A stretch of 64,000 nt of DNA from positions 30,224 through 94,223 of the forward strand of contig JAGAAO010000071.1 in NCBI GenBank assembly GCA_017615275.1. Direction: 5' to 3'. Source of the DNA: Butyrivibrio sp. GTDB lineage: Bacteria; Bacillota; Clostridia; Lachnospirales; Lachnospiraceae. Positions 1 to 9,243 of the stretch are shown one piece after another (the first letter of the stretch is position 1; each line of letters begins with the position of its first letter). The notes below the pieces were generated by a model. The model made no database searches and was not told where the DNA came from. It worked only from the letters and a program-made list of their open reading frames with translations. The position numbers were made by a program, and so were the translations under genes.

Positions 1-2
1 CC

Positions 3-1625
3 ATTGCGATTTACTATGATGGTAAATTCCTTAGCGTTCCTTCTGTTAAGGCAGAGATCCTTGACGGAAAGAGCATTATAAGCGGTAACTTTACATTTGA
101 ATCAGCCAATGAACTTGCTACAAACATCAGAGTCGGAGCTCTTAAGCTTGAACTTAACGAACTTCGTTCAAATGTTGTCGGAGCTCAGCTTGGTTCAGAC
201 GCTATCAGAACAAGTTTGATCGCTGCAGCTGTTGGTTTTGCACTTATTGCAATCTTTATGATCGTATTCTTCAGATTGCTCGGTTTTTCAGCGACACTTG
301 CTCTTGGATTCTATTGCGGAGCGATAGTATTCCTTCTTTCAGCATTTGAGATGACACTTACACTTCCCGGTATAGCCGGTATCATCCTCTCAATCGGTAT
401 GGCGGTTGATGCCAACGTTCTCGTATTTGCGAGAATCAGGGAAGAAATCGCAGCCGGAAAAGCTGTTGACGATGCAAGAAAGAGCGGATATAACAAAGCG
501 CTTTCATCAATCCTCGACGGAAATATTACAACACTAATTATTGCCGTAGTTTTGAGAGTTGCAGGAACAGGAACAATCAAGGGATTCGCCGAGACATTGA
601 TTCTTGGTATCATCCTTTCAATGTTCACAGCGCTTTTTGTTACAAGATGGCTTACTTCTATCTTCTACGGACTTGGACTTCAGAGCCCCGTATTGTACGG
701 AAAGGCTAAGAAAGCTACAACAAAGGCTTTTGTTGAGAAGAGAAAGATTTCATACAGTATCTCAGCTTCTATAATTGCGATCGGTATTGTGGTTATGATA
801 TTCAATGCTGCAAACGGAAGAGGCGCATTTAACTACAGCCTTGATTTCGTTGGTGGTACATCAACAACTGTAACATTTGATAAAGCGTATGAGTTTAACG
901 TTGTTGAATCGGATATGGTTCCTACGATCAAGGAAGCTACAGGCGCTAAGGAAGTTCTTCCTCAGGCTGTAAAGGGAACAAACCAGATCATCTTTAAGAC
1001 AGGAACACTTAATGTAGAGCAGAGAGAAGCATTTGAGAAGGTTATGGCAGAGAAGTATGGTGTAAGCGGTGAGAATATCGCTGCTGAGACAATAAGCTCT
1101 ACCATAAGCAGTGAGATGAGAATAGATGCCGTTAAGGCTGTTATAGTTGCACTTATACTTATGCTTATTTACATCTGGATCAGATTTAAGGATATCAAGT
1201 TTGGTGCAGCCGCTATTATCGCACTTTTCCATGACGCACTCGTTGTTGTTGTGGCTTATGCAATCTCAAGATATGCGGTAGGAACAACATTTATTGCTGT
1301 TATCCTTACAATCATCGGATATTCGATCAACGATACTATCGTTACATTTGACCGTATCCGTGAGAACCTGCATCTTGCAAACAATAAGAAAGAGTTCAGC
1401 GAGCTCGTTGACAAGAGTGTATCTCAGACAGTTACACGAAGCTTGTTTACATCGGCAACAACATTCTTCACCGTTTTGGCTCTGTTCATTTTCGGTGTAG
1501 CTGATATTAAAGCATTTGCGCTTCCTCTCATGGTAGGTGTTATCTGCGGTACATATTCATCAATATTTATCGCATCACCTGTTTGGTATGACCTTAAGGC
1601 GAATTTAAAAAAGTCGTCTAAATAA
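3..1625 (+). CDS. secDF: Protein translocase subunit SecDF (fused SecD-SecF), 5' end outside the window
   Basis: This gene encodes the membrane part of the Sec translocon that uses the proton gradient to help pull preproteins across the membrane. The frame is open from base 3, so the N-terminal half of SecD lies upstream of the window. What remains is the end of the SecD periplasmic domain, the SecD membrane block (motif GMAVDANVLVFARIREE, about 415-460), and then a complete SecF that starts around 720 and carries the family motif LDFVGGTSTTVTF (840-880) and a second six-helix block. SecD and SecF are fused in one chain, as in many Firmicutes. The gene ends at a strong hairpin. The assignment is secure. 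Confidence 0.96.
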   Translation: MAIYYDGKFLSVPSVKAEILDGKSIISGNFTFESANELATNIRVGALKLELNELRSNVVGAQLGSDAIRTSLIAAAVGFALIAIFMIVFFRLLGFSATLALGFYCGAIVFLLSAFEMTLTLPGIAGIILSIGMAVDANVLVFARIREEIAAGKAVDDARKSGYNKALSSILDGNITTLIIAVVLRVAGTGTIKGFAETLILGIILSMFTALFVTRWLTSIFYGLGLQSPVLYGKAKKATTKAFVEKRKISYSISASIIAIGIVVMIFNAANGRGAFNYSLDFVGGTSTTVTFDKAYEFNVVESDMVPTIKEATGAKEVLPQAVKGTNQIIFKTGTLNVEQREAFEKVMAEKYGVSGENIAAETISSTISSEMRIDAVKAVIVALILMLIYIWIRFKDIKFGAAAIIALFHDALVVVVAYAISRYAVGTTFIAVILTIIGYSINDTIVTFDRIRENLHLANNKKEFSELVDKSVSQTVTRSLFTSATTFFTVLALFIFGVADIKAFALPLMVGVICGTYSSIFIASPVWYDLKANLKKSSK

Positions 1626-1652
1626 GTAATTGTTAATGTATAATAATTAAGG

Positions 1653-1725
1653 GTGCCGTCTTTGGTGTAGTTTTACACCCAAGGCGGCACATTTTAATTC
1701 AAAGGATTTTCCTTTTAATTAAAAT
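1653..1725 (+). terminator. Two back-to-back hairpins after secDF
   Basis: The first hairpin (1653-1690) pairs GTGCCGTCTTTGGTGTA with TACACCCAAGGCGGCAC and is followed by ATTTTAATT. The second (1691-1725) pairs ATTTTAATTCAAAGG with CCTTTTAATTAAAAT. The first looks like the intrinsic terminator of secDF. The second abuts copy 1 of a dispersed repeat (see 1726-1749). Confidence 0.75.
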
Positions 1726-1749
1726 GTGTCGCAGGGATGCGATAGCACT
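1691..1749 (+). repeat. Dispersed structured repeat, copy 1
   Basis: An AT-rich hairpin (1691-1725) is followed immediately by the core TCGCAGGGATGCGA (1729-1742). The core resembles those near 30348, 36341 and 58351, which also sit just after a hairpin. This copy is the shortest and lacks the long second stem seen in copies 2 and 4. Confidence 0.5.
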
Positions 1750-1797
1750 AAATACTAACATATAAGCCTTTTTTAATATTTTTTTACGGAGTTTGAT

Positions 1798-3627
1798 ATG
1801 GCAAAATGGATGATAGCAAATAAGAAAGCGGATTTTGATGGACTGGCTAGGGAATTTGGCATAAGAAATATAACCGCCAGACTTATAGCTAACAGGCTTA
1901 TTACCGATAGAACAAAAGAGAATATTCAGTGCAGCGAAGAAGCTGTGAAAAACTACATAAGCGGCGATATTTCCGTTCTTCACGATCCTTTTTTAATGAA
2001 GGACATGGAGAAGGGCGCAAGGCTGATTCTTGATAAGATCAAGGAGAAAAAGAGCATAAGAGTAATAGGAGACTATGACGTTGATGGAATATGTTCATCT
2101 TACATACTTGTCTCAGGCTTGAAACTCTTTGGAGCAGAAGTTGACTGTGTTCTTCCCGACAGAGTAAAGGACGGATACGGACTTAGCATTAAACTTGTGG
2201 AAGAAGCGCTTGAAGCGGGAATCGACACAATAATAACCTGTGATAACGGTATTGCTGCTGCAGAGCAGATAGCTCATGCCAGGGAAAAAGGAATGACGGT
2301 CGTGGTTACAGATCACCATGAAGTTCCTTTTGAGATGGATGAAGAGAACGATTCTGTGAAGACGGAAATTCTTCCTCCTGCCGACGCAGTTATAGATCCC
2401 AAGAGATCTGAGGGCGAATACCCGTTTAAGGAGATCTGTGGGGCTGTGGTCGCTTATAAATTCCTTCAGGCGATGTCTGAGTTAAATAAGGACGGAGAGC
2501 CTTCACAAGCTGCAAGAGAAGAGTTTTTTGACCAGAAGCTTATATTTGCAGGAATTGCTACCGTATGCGACGTTATGGAGCTTAAGGATGAGAACAGAGT
2601 AATTGTTCGTGAATCCCTTGCACGCATTCACAGAACGGACAATAAAGGGCTTAAAGCTCTTGTTGACGTAAACGGACTGGATGCTTATCACATGACGGGA
2701 TATCACTACGGATTCGTTATCGGACCGTGCCTTAATGCTACGGGAAGACTTGATCAGGCGACCAGAGCTCTTTCACTTTTCCTTGAAGAGGATGTAGCGG
2801 AGGCAGCTAAGATTGCGGGAGATCTTAAGAGTCTTAACGACAGCAGAAAGGATATGACGCAGAAAGGCGTGGATGAAGCTGTTGATTTCGTTGAACGAGA
2901 GACGGCTAAGGACAGAATGCCCAAGGTTATCGTGCTCTATCTTCCGGAAGTCCATGAGTCAATTGCGGGAATTATCGCGGGCAAGATAAAAGAGAAGTAT
3001 TACAGGCCCACAATAGTTCTGACAAAGGCTGCAGACGGCGGAGCAAAAGGCTCGGGACGTTCCATCGAGAGTTATGACATGTATGAGGAATTATCCCGTT
3101 GTAAGGAGCTCTTTTCCAAATTCGGAGGACATAAGATGGCGGCAGGGCTGTCTCTTCCGGAGGAAAATATAGATGTTCTTAGGGCAAAGCTCAACGAGAA
3201 CTGCACTCTGACTGAAGAAGATTTTGTTCCGATACTTCATCTTGATATGGTCATGCCACTTAAATACATTGATATGGATCTTATCAAGGAGTTTTCACTT
3301 TTGGAACCGTTCGGAACAGGCAATTCAAAGCCTCTTTTTGCTCAGCGCGACGTAACTTTATTGTCGGGACGTATCTTGGGAAAAAACAAGAACTGCGGCA
3401 AGTACAGAGTTACCGATGAAGGTGGTAAGCTATACGATATGATGTTCTTCGGGGACATGGAAAGATGGCACAGCTTTCTCAATGATAAATACGGTGCAAA
3501 CAAAGTGGAGGATTTATACAGCGGTATGACGGACGGGACTATGAAGGTCAGCATCGCGTACCAGCCGGATATAAATTCGTATCAGGGAAGGGAAAGCGTT
3601 CAGATAATAATGAACGACTTCACATGA
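1798..3627 (+). CDS. recJ: Single-stranded-DNA-specific exonuclease RecJ
   Basis: RecJ is a 5'-3' exonuclease on single-stranded DNA, acting in RecF-type recombination and mismatch or base-excision repair. The 609-residue protein has the DHH-family manganese motifs: DYDVDG (residues 92-97), TDHHEVP (about 167-173), and the DHHA1 motifs SGRSIESYDMYEEL and FGGHKMAAGL near residues 420-445. A C-terminal OB-like region follows, as in RecJ and unlike the shorter NrnA-type enzymes. The ATG at 1798 follows ACGGAG with good spacing. The gene stands alone between terminators. Confidence 0.95.
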   Translation: MAKWMIANKKADFDGLAREFGIRNITARLIANRLITDRTKENIQCSEEAVKNYISGDISVLHDPFLMKDMEKGARLILDKIKEKKSIRVIGDYDVDGICSSYILVSGLKLFGAEVDCVLPDRVKDGYGLSIKLVEEALEAGIDTIITCDNGIAAAEQIAHAREKGMTVVVTDHHEVPFEMDEENDSVKTEILPPADAVIDPKRSEGEYPFKEICGAVVAYKFLQAMSELNKDGEPSQAAREEFFDQKLIFAGIATVCDVMELKDENRVIVRESLARIHRTDNKGLKALVDVNGLDAYHMTGYHYGFVIGPCLNATGRLDQATRALSLFLEEDVAEAAKIAGDLKSLNDSRKDMTQKGVDEAVDFVERETAKDRMPKVIVLYLPEVHESIAGIIAGKIKEKYYRPTIVLTKAADGGAKGSGRSIESYDMYEELSRCKELFSKFGGHKMAAGLSLPEENIDVLRAKLNENCTLTEEDFVPILHLDMVMPLKYIDMDLIKEFSLLEPFGTGNSKPLFAQRDVTLLSGRILGKNKNCGKYRVTDEGGKLYDMMFFGDMERWHSFLNDKYGANKVEDLYSGMTDGTMKVSIAYQPDINSYQGRESVQIIMNDFT

Positions 3628-3630
3628 AAG

Positions 3631-3713
3631 ACCCCCTAAACCCACAAAAACACACGCGAAGCGTGTGTTTGCGGTTTCTTATGAGGGGGAGATAGTGAGT
3701 TTTTCAACTCACT
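3631..3713 (+). terminator. Terminator hairpins after recJ
   Basis: A perfect hairpin ACACACGC/GCGTGTGT with a GAA loop (3650-3668) is followed by TT and sits inside an outer CCCCCT/AGGGGG pairing (3632-3689). A second hairpin AGTGAGTT/AACTCACT (3694-3713) follows. Together they separate recJ from murE. Confidence 0.65.
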
Positions 3714-3785
3714 TCTATGTTATTAATCATATACTAAAAATGTGAATAAAATGTGTCGAAAAAATAAAATATTTAATTTAATCTA

Positions 3786-3825
3786 TTTTGACTAAAAACG
3801 CTGATTAAATTAACTAAAGTCAAAA
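3786..3825 (+). promoter_or_regulatory. Possible promoter with an inverted repeat upstream of murE
   Basis: TTTTGACT (3786-3793) and AGTCAAAA (3818-3825) form an 8-base inverted repeat with a 24-base gap. TTGACT also reads as a -35 box with a weak -10 (TAACTA) 17 bases later. The surrounding bases are very AT-rich, so this is tentative. Confidence 0.35.
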
Positions 3826-3856
3826 GTAAGTTTAAGAAAAAGAATGGAGGTTTAAT

Positions 3857-5344
3857 ATGATTTTAAGTAAATTACTTGATGGTTTCAAATTTACTGTAAC
3901 AGCAGGAAACACAGATAAAACCGTAGATCCCGCAACTGTAGAGATCAAAGATGTAGTAAATGACAACAGGAAGATAGAAGAGGGTTCTTTGTTCCTTTGT
4001 ATACAGGGAGCAAACTTTGACGGACACTCATGTGCAGCTGAAGCTTTTGAGAAAAAGGCAGGCGCGATCGTTGCATGTCATGACGTAGAACTTCCCGATG
4101 GCTGCGAAATGCCTGTTGTAAGGGTGGAAGATTCAAGATATGCAATGGCGTTTATTTCAGCGGCTTACTTCGGACATCCCGCAGAGAAGCTTAAAACTAT
4201 CGGAATCACAGGAACAAAGGGAAAGACTACAACCACATATCTTATAAGAGATATGCTTCAGAATGCAGGTCACAAAGTAGGTCTTATAGGAACTATTGAA
4301 GTTATTATTGGTGACGAGCATATTCATGCGGAGAATACAACACCTGAGTCATATATGCTTCAGTATTATATGTCCAAGATGGTTGAAGCAGGGTGTGACA
4401 GCGTGGTTATGGAAGTTTCTTCGCAGGGACTTATGCTTCACAGAAGTCAGGGATTCACATTTGATATAGGTATTTTTACCAATATAGAACCAGATCACAT
4501 CGGACCTAACGAACACGTTGATTTTGAAGACTATATGCACTGCAAAGGTCTTTTGTTCAAACAGTGTAAAGTGGGTATCTGCAACGGCGACGATGTTCAT
4601 GTTGATGATATCCTTGAAGGCCATACATGCAAGGTTGAGACTTACGGTTTCTCCGAGAATGTTGATCTCAGAGCGATAAACCTTGCATATATTCATAAGC
4701 CCGGCGAACTCGGTGTGTTCTTTGATACGGACGGACTTATCAATATGCATGCCGAGATCAGAACTCCCGGTAAATTCAGCGTATACAACGCACTTTGCGC
4801 AATAGCTGTAGCAAGAAACTTTGGATGCACTCCCGAAGAGATCGCACCTGCGCTCAAGGATGCAAAGGTAAAGGGAAGAATTGAGATGGTCAAGGTTTCC
4901 GATGAGTTCACACTTATGATCGACTATGCGCACAATGCTATGGCGCTTAAGAGCCTTTTGACAACGCTCAAAGACTATCATCCCAACAGACTTATCTGTC
5001 TCTTTGGCTGCGGTGGTAACAGAAGTAAATACAGACGTTTTGAGATGGGAGAAGTCAGCGGTAAATATGCGGATTTCACTATCATTACTTCCGACAACCC
5101 AAGATTTGAGGAGCCTGAGGCTATCATTGATGACATCGAGACAGGAATGAAGAAGACTGACGGCAAGTATATCAAGATAATCGACAGAAAAGAGGCTATA
5201 AGATATGCCATCGAGAACGGTGAACAGGGCGATATCATAGTTCTTGCCGGAAAAGGACACGAAGATTATCAAGAAATTAAAGGCGTAAAATATCACATGG
5301 ATGAAAGAGAATTAATTCAAGAGATATTGGACGAGATGAAGTAA
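3857..5344 (+). CDS. murE: UDP-N-acetylmuramoyl-tripeptide synthetase MurE, meso-DAP type
   Basis: MurE adds the third amino acid to the peptidoglycan precursor UDP-MurNAc-L-Ala-D-Glu in the cytoplasm. All three Mur ligase domains are present in 495 residues. The ATP-binding loop GTKGKTTTT is near residues 119-127, the central domain has HIDPDHIG-like residues (FTNIEPDHIG), and the C-terminal domain carries DNPR at about 413. In this family DNPR marks enzymes that choose meso-diaminopimelate rather than lysine, which fits clostridial cell walls. The start follows GGAGG (3846-3850). It is transcribed alone or with priA, 87 bases downstream. Confidence 0.93.
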   Translation: MILSKLLDGFKFTVTAGNTDKTVDPATVEIKDVVNDNRKIEEGSLFLCIQGANFDGHSCAAEAFEKKAGAIVACHDVELPDGCEMPVVRVEDSRYAMAFISAAYFGHPAEKLKTIGITGTKGKTTTTYLIRDMLQNAGHKVGLIGTIEVIIGDEHIHAENTTPESYMLQYYMSKMVEAGCDSVVMEVSSQGLMLHRSQGFTFDIGIFTNIEPDHIGPNEHVDFEDYMHCKGLLFKQCKVGICNGDDVHVDDILEGHTCKVETYGFSENVDLRAINLAYIHKPGELGVFFDTDGLINMHAEIRTPGKFSVYNALCAIAVARNFGCTPEEIAPALKDAKVKGRIEMVKVSDEFTLMIDYAHNAMALKSLLTTLKDYHPNRLICLFGCGGNRSKYRRFEMGEVSGKYADFTIITSDNPRFEEPEAIIDDIETGMKKTDGKYIKIIDRKEAIRYAIENGEQGDIIVLAGKGHEDYQEIKGVKYHMDERELIQEILDEMK

Positions 5345-5431
5345 TATTAATTAAAAAAAGTAAACTTAATTTTATTAAAAAGGGTATTTATTTTCGGTAA
5401 AAAATCTCGGAAAGGAGGGACTGTAGCCGAT

Positions 5432-7681
5432 TTGGAGTACGCTAACGTAATAGTAGACATATCGCATGAGAAGGTCGACAGGCCCTTTCAGTACCGGATT
5501 CCCGAGAGCATGCGGGACAAGATTGATATAGGAAGTCCCGTGACTATTCCTTTCGGACGGGGCAATAACATAAGAAAAGGCTACGTCGTGGGGCTTACGG
5601 ATGAAGCGCAGTGGGATAAGGACAAGATAAAAGAGATTGCATCTCTTGCAGATGACACTGTTTCAGCTGAAGATCTTTCCATGAAGCTTGCCGCCTGGAT
5701 GAAAAGACATTACGGCTCTACAATGATCGCAGCGCTTCGAACGGTTCTTCCCGCGGGAAAGAAGCAGAACAGGCAGGTTCACAAATATGTTTCTCTCAGG
5801 ATTTCCGAGAGAGATGCAAGAGAATATTATTATGAATGTGTCAGAAAGAAGCAGACTGCAAGAGAGAGAATCTTAAAAGAGCTTCTGGATAATCCCGGGG
5901 ACAGGATTCCGTACGAACTTGTGACGGGCAAGCTCAACGTAACTTCGGCTACATTAAAGAGTCTTTCCGATAAAGGAATAATCAAGATAGAGAGCGAAGA
6001 GTATTTCAGAAATCCCGTTGCCGCAACGACAGAGCGTTATGGCAGAAAGACGCTCAGTCCCGAGCAGCAAACGATTGTTGACAGCGTAGTCAGAGATTAT
6101 GATGAGGGCAAAAGAGAGACTTATCTTATCCACGGTATAACGGGAAGCGGCAAGACTGAAGTTTATATTGCTCTTATTGATGAGATTGTAAAAAAAGGTA
6201 AGCAGGCTATAGTTCTGATCCCTGAGATCGCGCTTACATATCAGACGCTTATGCGCTTTTACAGGCACTTCGGGGACAGAGTTTCCGTTATGAATTCAAC
6301 ACTGTCTCCCGGAGAGAAATTTGATCAGATGGAGAGAGCAAGGACGGGGGATATAGATATAATCATAGGCCCCAGATCTGCTCTTTTTACACCTTTTCCG
6401 AATACCGGGATCATCATAATAGATGAGGAACACGAGACTACATATAAGAGCGAGACGATGCCCAAATACCATGCCAGAGAGACGGCAATAGAACTTGCAA
6501 GGCTTGTTCCGGACGGAGCCTGCGTGGTACTGGGAAGTGCAACACCCTCACTTGAAGCATATTACAAAGCAAGCAGTGGGGAGTACAAGCTCTTTGAACT
6601 TACACAGAGGCTTACGGGAGGGACGCTTCCTACAGTGGAAGTGGCGGATCTCAGAGAAGAACTCAGAAAAGGTAACAGATCTATCTTTTCCATGAGGCTT
6701 CAGGAGCTTTTGGAAGACAGATTAAATAAGGGAGAGCAGTCGATGCTCTTTATAAACAGAAGAGGGCTTGCGGGATTTGTGTCTTGCAGGTCTTGTGGTC
6801 ATGTATTCAAATGTCCGCACTGCGACGTATCTCTTTCTGAGCACAGGGGCGGAAGGCTTGTATGCCACTATTGTGGCTATGAGGAGCCTGTAAAAAAGAT
6901 ATGTCCCAAGTGCGGTTCTAAATTTGTTTCTTCATTCAGAGCGGGGACACAGCAGATTGAAGATGAGGTAAAGAAATTCTGGCCGAATGCGAGAGTCCTC
7001 AGAATGGATGCGGATACTACCAGAACCAAAGGAAGTTATGAGAAGATTCTTTCTTCTTTTGCAAATAAGGAGGCGGATGTTCTCGTGGGAACGCAGATGA
7101 TCGTTAAGGGTCATGATTTCCCAAATGTAACACTTGTCGGAATACTTGCTGCGGATATGTCGCTCTATGCTTCCGATTACAGGGCGAGCGAGAGAACGTT
7201 CCAGCTTCTTACCCAGGCTGCGGGAAGAGCGGGCAGAGGAGAACTTGCGGGAAATGTTGTAATACAGAGCTATCAGCCCGATCACTACAGCATTCTGACG
7301 GCAGCAAAGCAGGACTATAAGAAGTTCTATGAAGAGGAAATAGCGTACAGGGATATTCTCAGGTATCCTCCGATCTCTCACATGATGTCTGTTCAGATTC
7401 AGAGCAAAGATGAGAATGAGGGAATGGAGTTATCAAACAGATTAAGAGCCCTTATGGAGCAGCAGAAACTTCCGGGCGCCGTATTCATCGGCCCGGCACT
7501 TGCCGCTATCGGAAGGATAAATGACATCTACCGCATGGCTGTCTATGTTAAGGTTGATGACTATGACGGGCTCATACTTCTTAAAGACGTGGTCGAGAAG
7601 TACATAGATGACCTTAGAAAAGAAGGCGGACTAAAGACAGTTTCGGTTCAATTTGATTTTGACCCTGTCCATGGCTTCTGA
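5432..7681 (+). CDS. priA: Primosomal protein N' (replication restart helicase PriA), TTG start
   Basis: PriA is the 3'-5' DNA helicase that reloads the replisome at stalled forks. The 749-residue protein has an N-terminal DNA-binding domain, Walker A GITGSGKTEVY (about residue 234), a DEEH box (about 330) and a zinc-binding insertion rich in CxxC pairs (about 451-496: CRSCGHVFKCPHC, CHYCG, CPKCG). The helicase C-terminal motifs GTQMIVKGHDFPNVTLVG and QAAGRAGRG follow. The start is a TTG at 5432, 12 bases after AAAGGAGGG, and the protein begins like other PriA proteins from there. The def promoter lies just after the stop. Confidence 0.95.
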   Translation: MEYANVIVDISHEKVDRPFQYRIPESMRDKIDIGSPVTIPFGRGNNIRKGYVVGLTDEAQWDKDKIKEIASLADDTVSAEDLSMKLAAWMKRHYGSTMIAALRTVLPAGKKQNRQVHKYVSLRISERDAREYYYECVRKKQTARERILKELLDNPGDRIPYELVTGKLNVTSATLKSLSDKGIIKIESEEYFRNPVAATTERYGRKTLSPEQQTIVDSVVRDYDEGKRETYLIHGITGSGKTEVYIALIDEIVKKGKQAIVLIPEIALTYQTLMRFYRHFGDRVSVMNSTLSPGEKFDQMERARTGDIDIIIGPRSALFTPFPNTGIIIIDEEHETTYKSETMPKYHARETAIELARLVPDGACVVLGSATPSLEAYYKASSGEYKLFELTQRLTGGTLPTVEVADLREELRKGNRSIFSMRLQELLEDRLNKGEQSMLFINRRGLAGFVSCRSCGHVFKCPHCDVSLSEHRGGRLVCHYCGYEEPVKKICPKCGSKFVSSFRAGTQQIEDEVKKFWPNARVLRMDADTTRTKGSYEKILSSFANKEADVLVGTQMIVKGHDFPNVTLVGILAADMSLYASDYRASERTFQLLTQAAGRAGRGELAGNVVIQSYQPDHYSILTAAKQDYKKFYEEEIAYRDILRYPPISHMMSVQIQSKDENEGMELSNRLRALMEQQKLPGAVFIGPALAAIGRINDIYRMAVYVKVDDYDGLILLKDVVEKYIDDLRKEGGLKTVSVQFDFDPVHGF

Positions 7682-7698
7682 GGAAACACGAAAATGAT

Positions 7699-7727
7699 TT
7701 GATAATAGTTATAGTGCGTTTTATAAT
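7699..7727 (+). promoter_or_regulatory. Sigma-A type promoter of def-fmt
   Basis: TTGATA (7699-7704), a 17-base spacer and a perfect TATAAT (7722-7727) lie in the 98-base gap between priA and def. Transcription would begin near 7734, ahead of the ribosome site AGAAGGAG at 7765-7772. Confidence 0.7.
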
Positions 7728-7779
7728 AACATGATGGAATGAAAAAATACTTCCAATAAGTTTTAGAAGGAGATCTATA

Positions 7780-8274
7780 ATGGCGCTTAGAACCATAAGA
7801 GAATATGGAGATGATGTACTTGCACGTCGTTGCAAAGAAATAAAGGAGATCACACCGAGGATAAAAGAGCTTGTGGATGACATGATAGAGACCATGTATG
7901 ATGCTAACGGTGTAGGACTTGCGGCACCACAGGTTGGAGTCCTTAAGAGATTGTTTGTAATTGATGTTTCGGAGGAAAGCGATTCGCCTATAGTTTTCAT
8001 TAATCCGGAGATTCTTGAGACAAGCGGAGAGCAGACAGGTTATGAAGGATGCCTTTCAATCCCCGGTAAGTCCGGAATAGTTACAAGACCCAATTATGTC
8101 AAAGTAAAAGCTACCAATCTCGAGGGTGAAGAGTTTATCATCGAAGGCGAGGAGCTTCTTGCAAGAGCTATACTTCATGAGAACGATCACCTTGACGGAC
8201 ATATGTATGTTGAGAAGGTCGAGGGAGATCTTGTAGACAACGAAGAACTTATGCAACAGAACGCTGAGGAATAA
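7780..8274 (+). CDS. def: Peptide deformylase
   Basis: This metal enzyme removes the formyl group from the initiator methionine of new proteins. All three family motifs are present in 164 residues: GVGLAAPQVG (about 45-54), EGCLSIPG (about 88-95, with the metal-binding Cys) and HENDH (about 131-135, two metal-binding His and the catalytic Glu). It is a compact form with a clostridial C-terminus. It lies 9 bases from fmt, whose product puts the formyl group on, so the two act as an add-and-remove pair. Confidence 0.96.
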   Translation: MALRTIREYGDDVLARRCKEIKEITPRIKELVDDMIETMYDANGVGLAAPQVGVLKRLFVIDVSEESDSPIVFINPEILETSGEQTGYEGCLSIPGKSGIVTRPNYVKVKATNLEGEEFIIEGEELLARAILHENDHLDGHMYVEKVEGDLVDNEELMQQNAEE

Positions 8275-8283
8275 TACGGGATT

Positions 8284-9216
8284 ATGAAGATAATTTTTAT
8301 GGGAACGCCTGATTTTGCGGCGAGTGCTTTGGAAAAAATTGCAGAAGCGGGACATGAAGTTACTTTGGTAGTCACACAGCCCGATAAACCAAAGGGAAGA
8401 AGCGGAGAATTGCAGATCTCCGATGTTAAGGCGTGTGCATTAAAGCATGGATTTCCTGTTTTTCAGCCGGCTAAGATCAAGGAAGCCGAGAATGTTTCTT
8501 ATCTGAAAAATTACGAGGCTGATATATATGTGGTTGCGGCATTCGGACAGATCCTTTCGCAAGAGATATTGGATATTCCAAGGCTTGGATGTGTAAACAT
8601 TCATGCATCTCTTTTGCCCAAGTACAGAGGAGCTGCGCCTATTCAGCAGGCAATAATCGACGGAGAGAAGAAGACCGGTGTTACCATAATGCAGATGGCT
8701 GCGGGAATGGATACCGGAGATATTCTTATACAGGATGAACTTGAAATAGACGACAACGAGACAGGCGGAGGTCTTTTTGATAAACTCTCTGTTATGGGAG
8801 CGGAGCTCATAGTAAAGGCACTGCCGATGATCGAAAGAGGTGAGCTTACACCTGTTCCTCAGGATGAAGCTCTCGCTACGAAATGCGGCAAGTTGTCCAA
8901 AAATATGGGCAAGATAGACTTTGGAAAAGATGCCGGTTCAATAAGAAACCTTGTCAGGGGACTGAATCCCTGGCCTAGCGCATTTACATATATGAGCGGT
9001 AAGATGCTCAAGGTCTGGGATGCGAGTGTTTCCGACGGCAAAAAAGAGGGCGCAGAGCCCGGGACAGTGACTGAAGTCACGAAAGATGCCATCAGTGTGG
9101 CAACAGGTAATGGAAATTTAGTATTAAAAGAAGTTCAGCTTGAAGGAAAAAAGAGAATGCAGGTAAAAGATTTTTTACTTGGAAATAGAATCGAAGTGGG
9201 ATTCAAGCTTGGATGA
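8284..9216 (+). CDS. fmt: Methionyl-tRNA formyltransferase
   Basis: Fmt transfers a formyl group from 10-formyl-tetrahydrofolate to initiator Met-tRNA. The 310-residue protein starts with the typical MKIIFMGTPDFA, contains the active-site stretch NIHASLLPKYRGAAPIQ (about 107-123) and GMDTGDIL (about 140), and has the C-terminal OB-like tRNA-binding domain. It follows def after 9 bases and is co-transcribed from the promoter at 7699. Confidence 0.96.
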   Translation: MKIIFMGTPDFAASALEKIAEAGHEVTLVVTQPDKPKGRSGELQISDVKACALKHGFPVFQPAKIKEAENVSYLKNYEADIYVVAAFGQILSQEILDIPRLGCVNIHASLLPKYRGAAPIQQAIIDGEKKTGVTIMQMAAGMDTGDILIQDELEIDDNETGGGLFDKLSVMGAELIVKALPMIERGELTPVPQDEALATKCGKLSKNMGKIDFGKDAGSIRNLVRGLNPWPSAFTYMSGKMLKVWDASVSDGKKEGAEPGTVTEVTKDAISVATGNGNLVLKEVQLEGKKRMQVKDFLLGNRIEVGFKLG

Positions 9217-9243
9217 ATCTAACCGAAATCGGAGGTGAGCTAT

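Noticed and set aside
4349-5296. A 315-codon minus-strand frame opposite murE
   Set aside because: It mirrors a secure gene in another frame; composition is that of an antisense shadow.
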